A model generated the notes under the pieces. The model did no database searches, had not been told where the DNA came from, and saw only the letters and a program-made list of their open reading frames with translations. 64,000 nucleotides of DNA from Owenia fusiformis (lineage: Eukaryota > Annelida > Polychaeta > Sabellida > Oweniidae): assembly GCA_903813345.2 (NCBI GenBank), contig CAIIXF020000005.1:30321375-30385374 (forward strand). Direction: 5' to 3'. Below are positions 10,401-20,900 of this stretch, in pieces. Each line of letters opens with the position of its first letter. The stretch's first letter is position 1. A program made the position numbers and the translations under genes.

Positions 10401-13281
10401 GCATCTAAAGATGCCAAAAACAACAAGTCACACAAATGTCAATGTACCCTAATATCATTATCAGATATTGATAGGTAACCTAAATCCCCATCAATTTTGT
10501 CACTCTACTTTCTGACAATGTTATGAATTTACTGTTTTGATGTTGATAGGCCTTTAAAATCTTAAACATACAAAAAATGTAGCATTCGTTTATTTGACTT
10601 TGAATGTGAAATAAATGTTTGCTATTGGTAGAAAAATGTCATGTGATTTTCTTATTTAAAGAGTGTAGATGAAAGGTTGAGCTCTCACGAAGGTTACTTC
10701 ACTGATGGTTAAGACCATCACCATATGTAATGTTTAGCCCACTTGTAGTTATTTAAAGGACTTCACTGATCATGATAAAGCATTTATAAAGGTACTTCAT
10801 CTTTTGTATATGCGTGACATAGCATTTATTTAAGTTAATCTCTTATATTTTACAACAGTTTGCCATAATATGAGTATCTTATAAATATAGATATAGAGGT
10901 TCTTATATGAGTACCTGTGCAAGATTGTTCATTCTTGATGAGCTTTGATAATTCTTCTTTATCGAGTCGTAGACGAGATAAAGAAACATTATCAAAGCGA
11001 GTTAAGAATGGACGATATTGCACAGGTACGAGTACAAGAAAGTTTTTCTCATATGACTCTGTATTATGCCATACTTTCACCTTTTTATGATAAAACTGAG
11101 TGAAAATAAGCTTGAAATTAATGGAACTTCATTTTCAATTGTTATGACGTCATAACAATATTGTAGAAAATACATGGATACGTGTGGCAACAAAGCTACA
11201 TTGTTATGACGTCACAGCTAAGTTTTGTAGAATGAGCATGGATACGCATAACAACGCTGTACCCGTTGCCATGTTGTTGATGTTTATAAACCAGTGATGT
11301 CACAAGTAAATCTCATCTTGCACGTGTGACTTTTTAGGATGAAAGATGGCAATATCTTGCATGGGGTAAAGATGGCTGTATCTTTGTAAGTCATATGAGA
11401 AATACATGTAGTATTATTAGTACATAAGTATATATAGACTAAACCCACTTTGGATCATGAAGATTAAGTTTGTTTAGCAAGATTTCTGAAAAATTACCAG
11501 GCAACTGGAATTCTTATCTTACTATAAAAAGGCAAAATTACTAATCAAAATACATGTAAAGGAAAAATACACAAATTCTCTAAATATCGAGAAACAAAGT
11601 TGACCAGAGAGGCTGTAAGATGATTTGGTAATGCTGCAGACATTTACAAGTATTTGTAAGGACCTTATCAGGGATTCAACAACTATATAACTGTATCATA
11701 AAATATACCATATAACAGTTTGATAAATAAAGAATGCGCAGACTCATTCTGAAACCCTCCTTTTACGACTGTGAGAAAAGAAGGTCGTGAATACCATTAT
11801 GGTGCCAAAAATTCTCAATAACCTTTTTTTCATTTAAATAAAAAAACTTTTCTGAAACTCATAATTTAGATAGGTCTTACTCGATTTACTCATCACATTT
11901 TTCTCTACTGCAAACATTGGACGTAAACATGTCCCTAATTAGCAGAATTATGCATTGCAATGCTACCATAAGGTTCGAATTTCATATTTTATGTTGAAAA
12001 ATTAATAAATATGAATTTTCGATGTCTGTAAGACAGATGAAGAAAGGCCCATGTTAAAATCTAGTGAACAAAAGATGCTCTGATTTAATGATAAAGATAC
12101 ACGTACACTTCCACATATGACATTCTACAGTCAATAAAAGATATATATCCCCCATAACCCACAAAATCTCATGATATATCTTCGAAAAATCTTCGAAGCA
12201 AATGCGTGACATACTGTACGCCCGGTATTATTCGCGAGCTTTAATTTCGCGAATTTTGCGAAAACACGGTTTCGCGGCTATTAAATTTCGCGAATTCTCA
12301 AGCTAAATTACTAGTAGATGTACAGTAATTGTACTAACCTGATGTCATAGTTGGATCAGATTTACAATAACTGGGATCTTTATCATCGGCAAGCTGCATA
12401 TCAACTTCTATTATCGCATCGTTAATTTCGGTCTTATTTTAATACGAAAAAGCAGTTTGAATTCGTATTTTGTATTACATGTTGGTGGAAATCATCCAAT
12501 TATCGCCCAAGAACACTAGACGAAACATTTTACACAAAACGAAATGCATGTTGTAGTTCTTCTTACAGATGTAGGAATGGAGGGATCAGAAGTTGACGAA
12601 ATGCACCAGAGCCCCGGGTAAAAACAAATTCCCGGGGATTTAATTGGCAATTTCGCGACGATAATTTTTCGCGATTTTGACACCATCGCGAAAAGCGCGG
12701 AAGTTAATCGCACGCGAATAATACCGGGCGTACAGTATACGCAATTCACCTGAAATTTCCAAACAAACTGCGTTCGATTTTTTCAGCGTTCGTTTTTTAT
12801 GTTTTTGCATTCTATGCGACTTCAATTTCTTCAGCAAATGCGTGACAAATGTGCAAATTGCGGAACAGTTGACAGGCCTGCACTACATAGGGATTGTCAT
12901 GCAACAGTGAAAGTTTGTATGTAATAAAGCTGTAGACATGGTAATTTGCCCATCTTGTCAGTGGTTGATTTTTCAAAACAGATAAACTTTGTCCTCTGAT
13001 TGAGAGAAAATGGAATTGAAACAATAAAGCGTGACATAGAAATTCCAACAACTTGGATTTTCATGCAAAGTATTTTGTAAAGTCTAAGAGTCTTTTGCCT
13101 CTGTTTTATAAGGAAGATTTACACAGTCCAGAAAATCAACAAACAAAAATATATTTTTTGTTATATCTATAATGTCTATGCTCACCGATGCTCCCATTAC
13201 AACAAACACATGTCTTTTAGATTCCTCGTCGTCTGCAAGTGTTTCCTTGAGAAGGGACAGCCCGTCTTGCTTTGCAGACAT
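1433..13281 (-). CDS. G6PD: Glucose-6-phosphate 1-dehydrogenase, first three coding exons (partial)
   Basis: The enzyme performs the first step of the oxidative pentose phosphate pathway in the cytosol, reducing NADP+ to NADPH. Coding exons on the minus strand are 13281-13186, 9827-9790 (38 nt) and 1541-1433, all with GT-AG borders. They join in phase to give 81 residues. The start ATG at 13281 leaves 29 residues before the Rossmann fingerprint GASGDLAKKKIYPTL (residues 30-44), about as in animal G6PD; it continues WWLYRDGLLP and FVGYARSKLT, characteristic of the family. Remaining exons must lie left of the window. Intron 1 is 3.4 kb. Intron 2 is 8.2 kb and contains the whole TIR-STING gene on the other strand. 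The open frame continues upstream of the chosen ATG, so a longer N-terminus is possible. Identity is very sure; the tiny middle exon is supported only by frame and sequence. Confidence 0.92.
2390..2400. promoter_or_regulatory. Palindromic kappaB-like site upstream of TIR-STING
   Basis: GGGGATTCCCC is a perfect match to the NF-kB/Rel consensus GGGRNNYYCC. It lies 518 bp upstream of the TIR-STING start codon. A second partial copy (AGATTCCCC) is about 25 bp to its left. Because an acceptor at 2905-2906 suggests an upstream untranslated exon, this could be promoter or first-intron sequence. No binding evidence exists here. Confidence 0.4.
2918..8816 (+). CDS. STING1: Tandem TIR-STING-TIR-STING receptor (double fusion)
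   Basis: Eight coding exons: 2918-3350, 4208-4330, 4828-5069, 5361-5699, 5933-6350, 6679-6804, 7035-7276, 8550-8816. All introns are GT-AG and phases agree, giving 729 aa. TIR1 spans about residues 14-144, STING1 about 150-344, an acidic linker 345-379, TIR2 about 388-518 and STING2 about 524-729. Residues matching human STING Y167, R238, Y240, E260 and T263 are Y170, R252, Y254, E273, T276 and again Y544, R627, Y629, E648, T651. The glutamate in the TIR alphaC position (catalytic in NADase TIRs) is E88 in a RYEA and E462 in a LYEA context. There are no N-terminal membrane helices and no TBK1-type tail, as in other TIR-STINGs. The family binds cyclic dinucleotides; oyster TIR-STING is known. 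ATG 2918 has a good context (GCTACCATG) and follows an acceptor at 2906, so a 5' UTR exon probably exists. Exon 4 has no stop before its donor and TIR2 starts in phase, favouring one transcript. Two adjacent genes (second start ATG 5957) remain possible. Confidence 0.88.
4009..4120. repeat. Palindromic element in TIR-STING intron 1
   Basis: Two arms of about 50 bp (left ATAACGTCATTTC..., right GAAATGACGTTAT) fold around a GGGCCTTCGGCCC centre. A related arm recurs at about 45190-45275 inside another MITE. It is probably a non-autonomous transposon remnant. Confidence 0.6.
4421..4550. mobile_element. Short foldback MITE in TIR-STING intron 1
   Basis: The left end AGGTCATTCAATATAGTGAA pairs with the right end (reverse complement TAGGCCATTCAATACGGTGA), and the pairing continues for about 50 bp through a GGACAGAAT block. 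There is no coding capacity. Confidence 0.6.
6447..6592. repeat. Dispersed ~140-bp repeat (copy 1, TIR-STING intron 5)
   Basis: It begins near ATTAACATGCAAAAT, contains TGCCATTTGTTACAGA and GTTGGAGACT, and ends in a TATGTCATCACATGTGGTG hairpin. Clear relatives lie at about 25483-25612, 32946-33089, 34770-34911 and 35058-35164, and a weak one at 43530-43633. I cannot assign it to a known family. Confidence 0.6.
7470..8160. mobile_element. MITE with internal sub-repeats in TIR-STING intron 7
   Basis: The ends are inverted: GGATTTACACTA on the left and TAGTGTAAATT on the right. Inside, short palindromic words (AAGACGTCTTAG, CTAAAACGTTTT, GAGCTCTTAG) recur many times, mostly next to a GTGTAAATCC or GTGTAAACTC word. 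It has no coding capacity and accounts for most of the 1.27-kb intron. Confidence 0.55.
8817..9789. other. 3' flank of TIR-STING inside G6PD intron 2
   Basis: No convincing exon on either strand. A candidate polyadenylation signal AATAAA is at 9458-9463, about 640 nt after the TIR-STING stop. An open frame at 8910-9200 has no recognisable features and is probably untranslated. Confidence 0.4.
10905..11037. repeat. Hairpin element
   Basis: The arms start with GTACCTGTGCAA and end with TTGCACAGGTAC. They pair with mismatches over about 55 bp around a short GTCGTAGAC loop. It lies in G6PD intron 1 and is probably a MITE remnant. Confidence 0.6.
12214..12735. mobile_element. TA-flanked MITE with CTGTACGCCCGG ends
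   Basis: Perfect 23-bp terminal inverted repeats (beginning CTGTACGCCCGGTATTATTC) are flanked by TA on both sides, as for Tc1/mariner-type elements. The sub-terminal sequence is rich in TTCGCGAA words. Smaller relatives with CTGTACTCC ends lie at 24347-24503 and 45126-45403. Confidence 0.75.
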
Positions 13282-13730
13282 TTTCAAGTTTGACAAATTC
13301 AACGACTTCCGGGTTGTCAACAAGTTCTTAGAATTTGAATTATCTAATGTTTTCACTTGAGGTTGATCAGAATGATGTATTTTTATAAAATCTCTATACA
13401 TCGGGTACCTGTCTTGCAACACTATCGAATAGATCAATGTGTCACTCGCTTGGTCTTACGTATACGAATGAATAATATTGGCTAATCATTTCTGTTTACA
13501 TAGATTTCCTAACGAGTGGCAGTTAACTTTCGGTTCACTCTGAGATTGGGTAAGTTGTTTTTGTTTACGTTTGTTTATTATTTTGATCATTAAACAACTT
13601 TACCGTGTATTTATCGAATATACTATTGGGTACGTGTGCTACTGTTTCCGACTCCGAGGTTAATTTCTACTACCAGAATATACCAAAGGTCAGGGCGCAG
13701 TCTTGGAAATCAAGAAGGACAAAAATTGTT

Positions 13731-14395
13731 TTTAAGGTTCAGCTGGAAAGTAACATTTTGGTAAAAAATTGCTATACCTGCACATGTTATTTTCTGGTAC
13801 AAAATTAAGTATGAAGGCATGTGTGTATTTCCTTGCTTTTTTCAGGAAAGTATCATTACACTGTCTACTTTTAGTAAACCTGGAAACATGTCAATGGTAG
13901 CTCCTGTGTTGTCTGGAAACTTTGAAAGAAAATTTGGAAAAAAAGAAATTGTGAAATATCAGAATTTCCTGGAGTTCCCATTGAACTCCTACTAGATATT
14001 CTTAAGGTACAGCTGGAAAGTAACATTTTGGTAAAAAATTGCTATACCTGCACATGTTATTTTCTGGTACAAAATAAAGTATGAAGGCATGTGTCAATTT
14101 CCTTGCTTTTTTCAGGAAAGTATCATTACATTGTCTTCTTTTAGAATATCTGGTAGGCGTTCAATGGGAACTCCACATTTTCTATTTTTCCAAATTTTCT
14201 TTCAAAGTTTCCAGACAACACAGGAGTTACCATTGACCTGTTTCCAGATATTCTAAAAGAAGACAGTGTAATGATACTTTCCTGAAAAAAGCAAGGAAAT
14301 TGACACATGCCTTCATACTTAATTTTGTACCAGAAAATAACATGTGCAGGTATAGGAATTTTTTACCAAAATGTTACTTTCCAGCTGAACCTTAA
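13731..14395. repeat. Foldback with two direct copies and one inverted copy
   Basis: A segment beginning TTAAGGTTCAGCTGGAAAGT occurs at 13732 and again at about 14002 in the same direction. A third copy is inverted, ending at 14395 (CAGCTGAACCTTAA). The copies are nearly identical over about 150 bp or more, so the middle and right copies form a long hairpin. Confidence 0.75.
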
Positions 14396-15982
14396 AAAAA
14401 AATTGGAACTCCACAGCTACAAGTTTGCTTTTTTAGCCAAATCTTGGCTAGAATTCCATCTGGAACACAGTGAACTATTGTAAAATTTCTAGTCGGGTTC
14501 AATAAATTTAATATAGTTAATAAAGTTATATTTCATGAATTGAAATGGAACTGGCTGCGCTCCTAGATGAGATATTGAATGGTATCGTCAGGATTTCGTC
14601 TACAATTAAAACAAACGGCTCTAAGAAAAATGGTGATATTCAAAAACTGGAAGAAATGTTGTAACGTCTGACATTAGTAACTTGGTGTAAATTCTAAGTT
14701 AGTGATCCAGAAGATGTGAACTTATACATTGATCACTTCATGTGTTTTGGAATTTTTGGTGAGGTAGTAAGACCAAACTTCGCAATTCAAATTGTGATGT
14801 GGAAAAATGGTGAATATTTGATTTCAAATTTAATGATTAAGACTTTGTCCAACTTCGATTTTGCATGAATAATCATACATGTTCCTGGGCCAATGTGCTG
14901 CTGAGTTTATGTGATGAGGGGCAAATCTGGGGCCCATCCTAGAGAGGAGGTACAGGGGGCCTGGCTGAAAAGTCAAGATCAGCCATAAACAATAGGGAGG
15001 GGTTATCCATGCAGTGCCAGGACTATTAGTCCTGCAAGCACTCCATTACTTTTACTGTATGTAGTTGAATTCCCAATTGTATGGATTAATCAGCAGAACA
15101 AGCCAATTTTCCTTTTTCATCAGAAAGATCACACCTCTTGTTGGAAGGGGAATCCTCATAATAACTTCTGGGTGTGGAGCTGCAGCCTAGATGTACCAAC
15201 TGATGGAGGAATTTTGACGGTTGAAATGAGTGAAATAACACACAAACATTGCTACTAAAAACGAAGATTATGTATCCTCGTTCTGCCTATAAACCCCATA
15301 CGATTTGAGATTCAACTCCATAAAAATACTCCTTAAATACTCAGGAATTTATTTATGTTATTTTTGTGTCAAATTCTCCTATATTGTAATCATACAGACA
15401 ATGTACATGTATAGGGACGCTTGCATGCAGGGCTATAGTCCAGGAACCTTACAGTACGAGTCAGGAGGATCGATTGATTGAACTTAAGAAATGAGTTAAT
15501 CAAAGGACCACAGTTCAATATTATATAGGAAAAAAACATTCATATTTAGGTGCCTTGGTTAAGATGGGGATTATCTATGATTTTAAGGCATTGCTTTTAT
15601 GAATATATTTTGACATGTCACATAGGTCTTATCAGAAATGTGGCAACTGTTTCACTCTACTGAACATGGTAGCTGTTTGATAAGCATATCTATTTTGGGC
15701 CCCGTATTGACTTTTCATTGGGCCTCACGTGGCCTGTTCTGGTCAAATGAATCATAGTATCATTGGTCAGAGATGTTTTCTATTTGCAGAAAGCCACATT
15801 TTTAAAGGTGGAGGTTGAGAAAACCAATTTCATATGTCCTTGAACGAGAATTGTATATTTGCAATTGAAACACCATTCTATCATTTGCCAATAGGATTTT
15901 GATAAGTAAAGTCTAGAACTAATAGAAACTGCATTTCAAAGCTTTTCACCAAATCCTCTGATGTTGTGCTTTAACACTTTTT

Positions 15983-17471
15983 ATGTCCCCACCACATAGT
16001 GTGGGGCCATATTGTCGTCCTAGGCGCGTCCGTCCGTCCGTCTGTCTGTCTGTCTGGTTGTCTGTCTGTCCGTCCGTACGTCCGGCAGTTTTCTCCAAAA
16101 CCGCTACAGGTATCACCTTCTAATTTTCAGGAATAACTTATGAGTGCCTATAGATGTGGATGAAAAAAATTTAACTCGAAACCTACTTCCTGTCGGCCAT
16201 TTTGAAGTCAAATGCTAAAATCCTTGTCTGCAAACTTTAAGAAAAACTGCTTCACAGTTGCTTTTAAAACTTTAACATCTTGTTCAGCTCACTTCATTCT
16301 AGATCTGATTAGGTTTTGGACCTGCTAGCTCAGTCATGTCAGCCATTTTGAATGTCTTAAGAAAAGTTAGCGTGCGATAATACTTTGTATCATATTGAAT
16401 GGTGTTTTTGAGTTTTCATACTTTAACTATTTAGTAGCTTTATAAATAATTTCAGATGTACTTTGCTGTAAAAGCCTACTTTATTGTTAACAGTAGTTAT
16501 ATGTGATAATTTTGTAAAAAGAAATCAGCAAAAACTCATAAGGACTTTTTTATTGTCGGCCATTTTGGATTTTTTCGGTCCTAAAATCTTGTCTGTGAAG
16601 TCTTGTCTGCGCGTTTTCAGGTGAACCATTTGATGGATCAATTTCAAATTTTCAGGGATGATTCTTAGTATAAAAATCTAGATCTCATTAGTTTTTTGGC
16701 ATTCTGGGTAAATGTCAAGGCAGCCATTTTGGATTTTCCGTCCTAAAATCTTGTCTGTAAAGTCTTGTCTACTTGTTTTCAGGTGAACTGTTTGGTAGAT
16801 CAATTTCAAATTTTCAGGAATGATTCTTAGTATGAAAATCTAGAACTGATTAGTTTTTTTGCATTCTGGGCAAATGTCAAGGCAGCCATTTTGGATTTTC
16901 CGTCTTAAAATCTTGCCTGTAAAGTCTTGTCTACGCGTTTTTAGGTAAACGGTTTGATAGATCAATTTCAAATTTTCAGGGATGATTCTTTGTATGAAAA
17001 TCTACATCTGATTACTTTTTTTGCATTCTGCGTAAATGTTAAGGCAGCCATTTTGGATTTTCTGTCCTAAAATCTTGTCTGTTAAGTCTTGTCTACCCGT
17101 TTTCAGGTGAACCGTTTGGTAGATCAATTTCATATTTTCAGGGATGATTCTTAGTATGAAAATCTACAAACAGATTAGTTTTTGACATTCTTGGTAAATG
17201 TCAAGGCAGCCATTTTGGATTTTCCATCCTGAAATCTTGTCTGTAAAGTCTTGTTTACATGTTTTCTGGTTAACTGTGTGACGGATCAATTTCAAATTTT
17301 CAGGGGTGGTTCTTAGTATGAAAATCTAGAACTGACTAAATTTTTGGCATTCTGGGTAAATTTTAAGGTGGCCACTTTGGATATTCTGTCCTCAAATTGT
17401 GTTGGTAAAGTCTTGTCTACTCATTTTCAGGATAACCATTTCATGGGATCACCACTTGGTGGGGACATTTT
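15983..17471 (-). mobile_element. Pearl/HINE-like element with ~160-bp tandem array
   Basis: Sub-terminal inverted repeats (TGTCCCCACCA on the left, TGGTGGGGACA on the right) enclose a GTCC/GTCT microsatellite (16027-16080) and five to six diverged copies of a unit of about 160 bp. The unit carries GCCATTTTGGATTTTC and AATCTTGTCTGT. This architecture matches oyster pearl elements, regarded as non-autonomous Helentrons. The microsatellite is at the left, so the element is likely inverted. Confidence 0.65.
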
Positions 17472-17996
17472 GTACACATTTGTGTTCTTGTATTATTTTT
17501 CCTAATCCTATATTTCTTGATACATTTTCCAACAGTAGTATCTTGACATCGATTCACTGTTATTATTAATTCAGACATCTCTAATTCATAATTTATGTTC
17601 TTTATACCACCCATACAGTAACATTATTCTACATTGAGTTGTAGTAAAAACAAATAAAATAAAATCACAATTTCTGCTTCCCTATGTACGGTTCCACTTT
17701 TTCCTTATTGTGACATTTCCTCCTACTTTGTCATTTCTGTTTGAAAAATTAGCTCCTGCAAGATCGAATATAGCATTTAAGCGAGAGATTTCATTTAAGG
17801 AAAAAACTTTTATGAAAAAGAAGGAATATTACATTAGAACAATTAATAAATAAACCAATAACATTTTTGGCCCACCCTGTATGCAATATAGTCATTTTAT
17901 CTAACAGTGGATCAACATATGAAATTGACTTGTACCAATCAACAAAAGGTATAACTTCAACATTGTAGATACATAGGGGCAGAAGGAGCGAAGACA

Positions 17997-20900
17997 ATGT
18001 CAAGGATAATGTTTGGGATTATGTTGGCCCTCGCTGTGGTCACCAATACCATGCTGGTCAAGGGAGAAGTTTACTATCAACCACAGCAGATTCATCTCTC
18101 ATATTCAAGTAAGAATTGTCTTCACATAAAAATAGGATATGGATATGGTTTAACATGGGATAAAATGCCATTAAATTGTTATTAAAGTCACGGGCCTTTC
18201 TTTAGAAAGCCCAAGTTGAAATATGTGAATTTTCAAAAATAGGTTAATATTGTCAATTCTCTACTGTGATAAGCAATTAAGATCCTAAGCTTTATTTATG
18301 TACAGTACTCATATGAAGAAAGTCCACATGCCAAGAGACTACTGTACATGAACCAAGGCTGTATATATACTAAATACAATGTACTCTATTTCCCAAAGGA
18401 TCAACCTGATAAACAAATCCCAAAAATTGACAATGCCAAGAAGAATCTTGTTTAAGTTACAGTATTAACAGTTAAGGCTCATGTGACTCCTTTTGATTGT
18501 TTAATTCAAATGTCAACAAGACCTCACATACATGATTCCAACTGGTCTTATCTTTTTGCGATAAAAATAATAACATTACAAGTTGGCCCAAAATTTGATC
18601 AAATATGTGTGCAATAACTTTGTCAATAATAAGTTCAATTGTGCCAAATAGGCCTATCCCAAAAGTTTTCACAATATGCATGGAAGTTAAAGACATTGTT
18701 ACGTATGGGTTGCATTTTTTGATTACCTGTGTGATATTATGACAAATACTGCGGCTCTAGATATATTTGTTACATCTGTATTTTGTTACTTCAATATGTT
18801 GTTTTTTATTATGTCATAGCTGAGGCTGATGGGATGCAGGTTACATGGGTGACATTCAACGCCACCATGGAGTCAATAGTACAGTATGAAACCGAAAATG
18901 GTGGAGGGATGATGGAAGCATCAGGTGGAACCACTGTCTTCAAAGATGGTGGTCCTGAAGGCAGACTACTGTATATACACACAGTTACACTGAGATCCCT
19001 AAAACCAGGAACAAAATACAGTAAGATATTAATTATCCTGAGAAATCTTGTATCATTTATATGTGCCATTTTGAATATTATTCAGGTATTTTATTATTCT
19101 TTTTTGATAGTTGCTGAATCAATAAACTGAACCCCTTTCCACTGGAACTTACTTCAAGTGCCTATGCCTGAGTGCAAAATATCAGTTCAAAGTGTCTAAC
19201 ATAAATGTTTCTACTGTCATATTGTGCTTGATTTGTCATATCATGTTTTACCTGTCATATTGTGTTTTATCTGTCATAGTGTATCACTGTGGAAGTGACC
19301 TTGGATGGAGCGCCATCTATTGGTTCAGAACTTCACCAGCTGGTAGTGATTGGCCAGCGAGGTTTGCAGTCTATGGTGATATGGGTAATAAAAATGCAGT
19401 CTCTATGGGACGTCTTCAGGAGGAAACTCAGCTGGAACATTTTGATGCTATTTTACATGTGGGTAAGCTCAAACAGATTTTTTAAACTTTAGCCTTCTCA
19501 TTTGTCATATTTATGAAGCTACCCTGTACTAGCGTATGATTACCTGGCAGATTTTAATATCTCAGTTTATATAAAATGAAAATTGTGACTAGAAAACTTG
19601 ATGATATCATTCCCATTTCAGTCCTATTATACTAGTATAAATAAATTGTAATATAATGTCTTCACTTTGAATTCCTATATTTAACATTCTGTGTTTTCTG
19701 CTAATTTTGCAATCCTGAAGGTTTCTATTTGTTATTTCATGCTATGATTTAATCTATAAATGTTGATTTCAGGAGACTTTGCATATGATATGGACTCAGT
19801 AAGTAATCATATAAATATACATGTAAATAAAAGCTATGTTTGTATTCATGAATGCAACTAACGGCTACCAGCTACCGGATTAACCTACTTTTTTATGACC
19901 AACTCACTTAAGTATGAATGGAATAGTGGCAGGTACTATTCATATCTAAATGAGTTGCTCATAAAATTGTAGGTTAATCTGGTAGCCGACAGGCGTTAGT
20001 TGCATTCGCGAATACATGGTAAAGCTCAAAAAAAAATTTATCGGGTCTCTCTTTAATTCAATATAATATTTTTTTCTCTATCTTATTTAAGTTTCACAAC
20101 TCATAATAAGTTTATTAAATAATGCACATATTTTGCAATCACTAATTGTCATTTATGCAGCCTCCTTACATTTAAGGAATTGAGAGCAAAATAAAATGTA
20201 TTTTCAAGAAGGATTTACACTAAACAGATATTTCATGTCAGGGGCCTTAGGATGAAGGCTAAAAACACATGCACATTTTTCATAGGATAATGCTAGAGTT
20301 GGAGATGAATTCATGCAACAGATAGAAACCATAGCTGCCTATGTACCATACATGACCTGTGTGGGGAACCATGAAGAGAAGTAGTAAGTATTATTATGCA
20401 CCTCATTAAAATACTCAAATCTGATTGGTTAAGAGCTGCAGGGTCTATTGTCATAGGTGGCAGCAAGATCTCGGCTTCGCCTCGCCTAGTATTTTTTCCT
20501 CGGATAGGTATTCTGGGATATCCAACTCATGGTCATCCAGTATTTGTTTATTACTTGTATGTGTACTTTTATTTCAACTTCATGGAGTGTAAAGGGCTAG
20601 CATTGCACATCCATAGTTATTTAATCATGAGTGTGAAGGGATGCCACATATGCACCAGCCATGAGGCTTGGAACTCAGTTGTTGTTATTCAAGCCATCTA
20701 TTAGAAATATTTGCCTGGTCTTTTATTTGTTCAAGTTGTGACATATCCATATTGTTGAATGAATAATTCAACCAATTGTTAAATCAATTCTTATCAAGAT
20801 GAGGAAAACCATACCTCCAAAAAGTTAGGATGCATGTTAATATCAACCCAGCCAAAAGTTACCATAGCTCCCCTAACACTAGCATTAAATGAAATGGACT

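Larger units (their letters stand above)
9828..13185. other. G6PD intron 1
   Basis: No coding exon is visible. It contains a 130-bp hairpin (10905-11037), two CRE-like sites near 11140 and 11200 and a TA-flanked MITE (12214-12735). The rest is AT-rich sequence without visible structure. Confidence 0.5.
13282..17996. other. G6PD-to-acid-phosphatase intergenic region (divergent genes)
   Basis: The two genes point away from each other, so both promoters lie here. The region holds a triple-arm foldback (13731-14395) and a pearl-like tandem element (15983-17471). Next to 17880 there is a solo transposon end (TTTTTGGCCCACCCTGTA) like the one at 59419-60368. A 39-codon frame at 14545-14664 (start MELAALLDEIL) has weak coding appearance and could be an exon of something not otherwise seen; I do not call it a gene. 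Confidence 0.45.

Noticed and set aside
12640-12837. 65-aa minus-strand frame rich in Lys and Arg
   Set aside because: It overlaps the end of the TA-flanked MITE 12214-12735 and has no family features.
13605-13808. 67-aa plus-strand frame near the G6PD promoter
   Set aside because: Its second half lies in the foldback repeat (13731 on), which explains the open frame.
14545-14664. 39-codon frame beginning MELAALLDEIL
   Set aside because: It has an amphipathic appearance but no partner exon, splice site or homology that I recognise, so I kept it as a remark only.
15983-17471. Regular ~160-bp repeats that could suggest a CRISPR array
   Set aside because: Units are long, diverged and without unique spacers. 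The surroundings are eukaryotic with spliced genes, so it is a tandem-array transposon.
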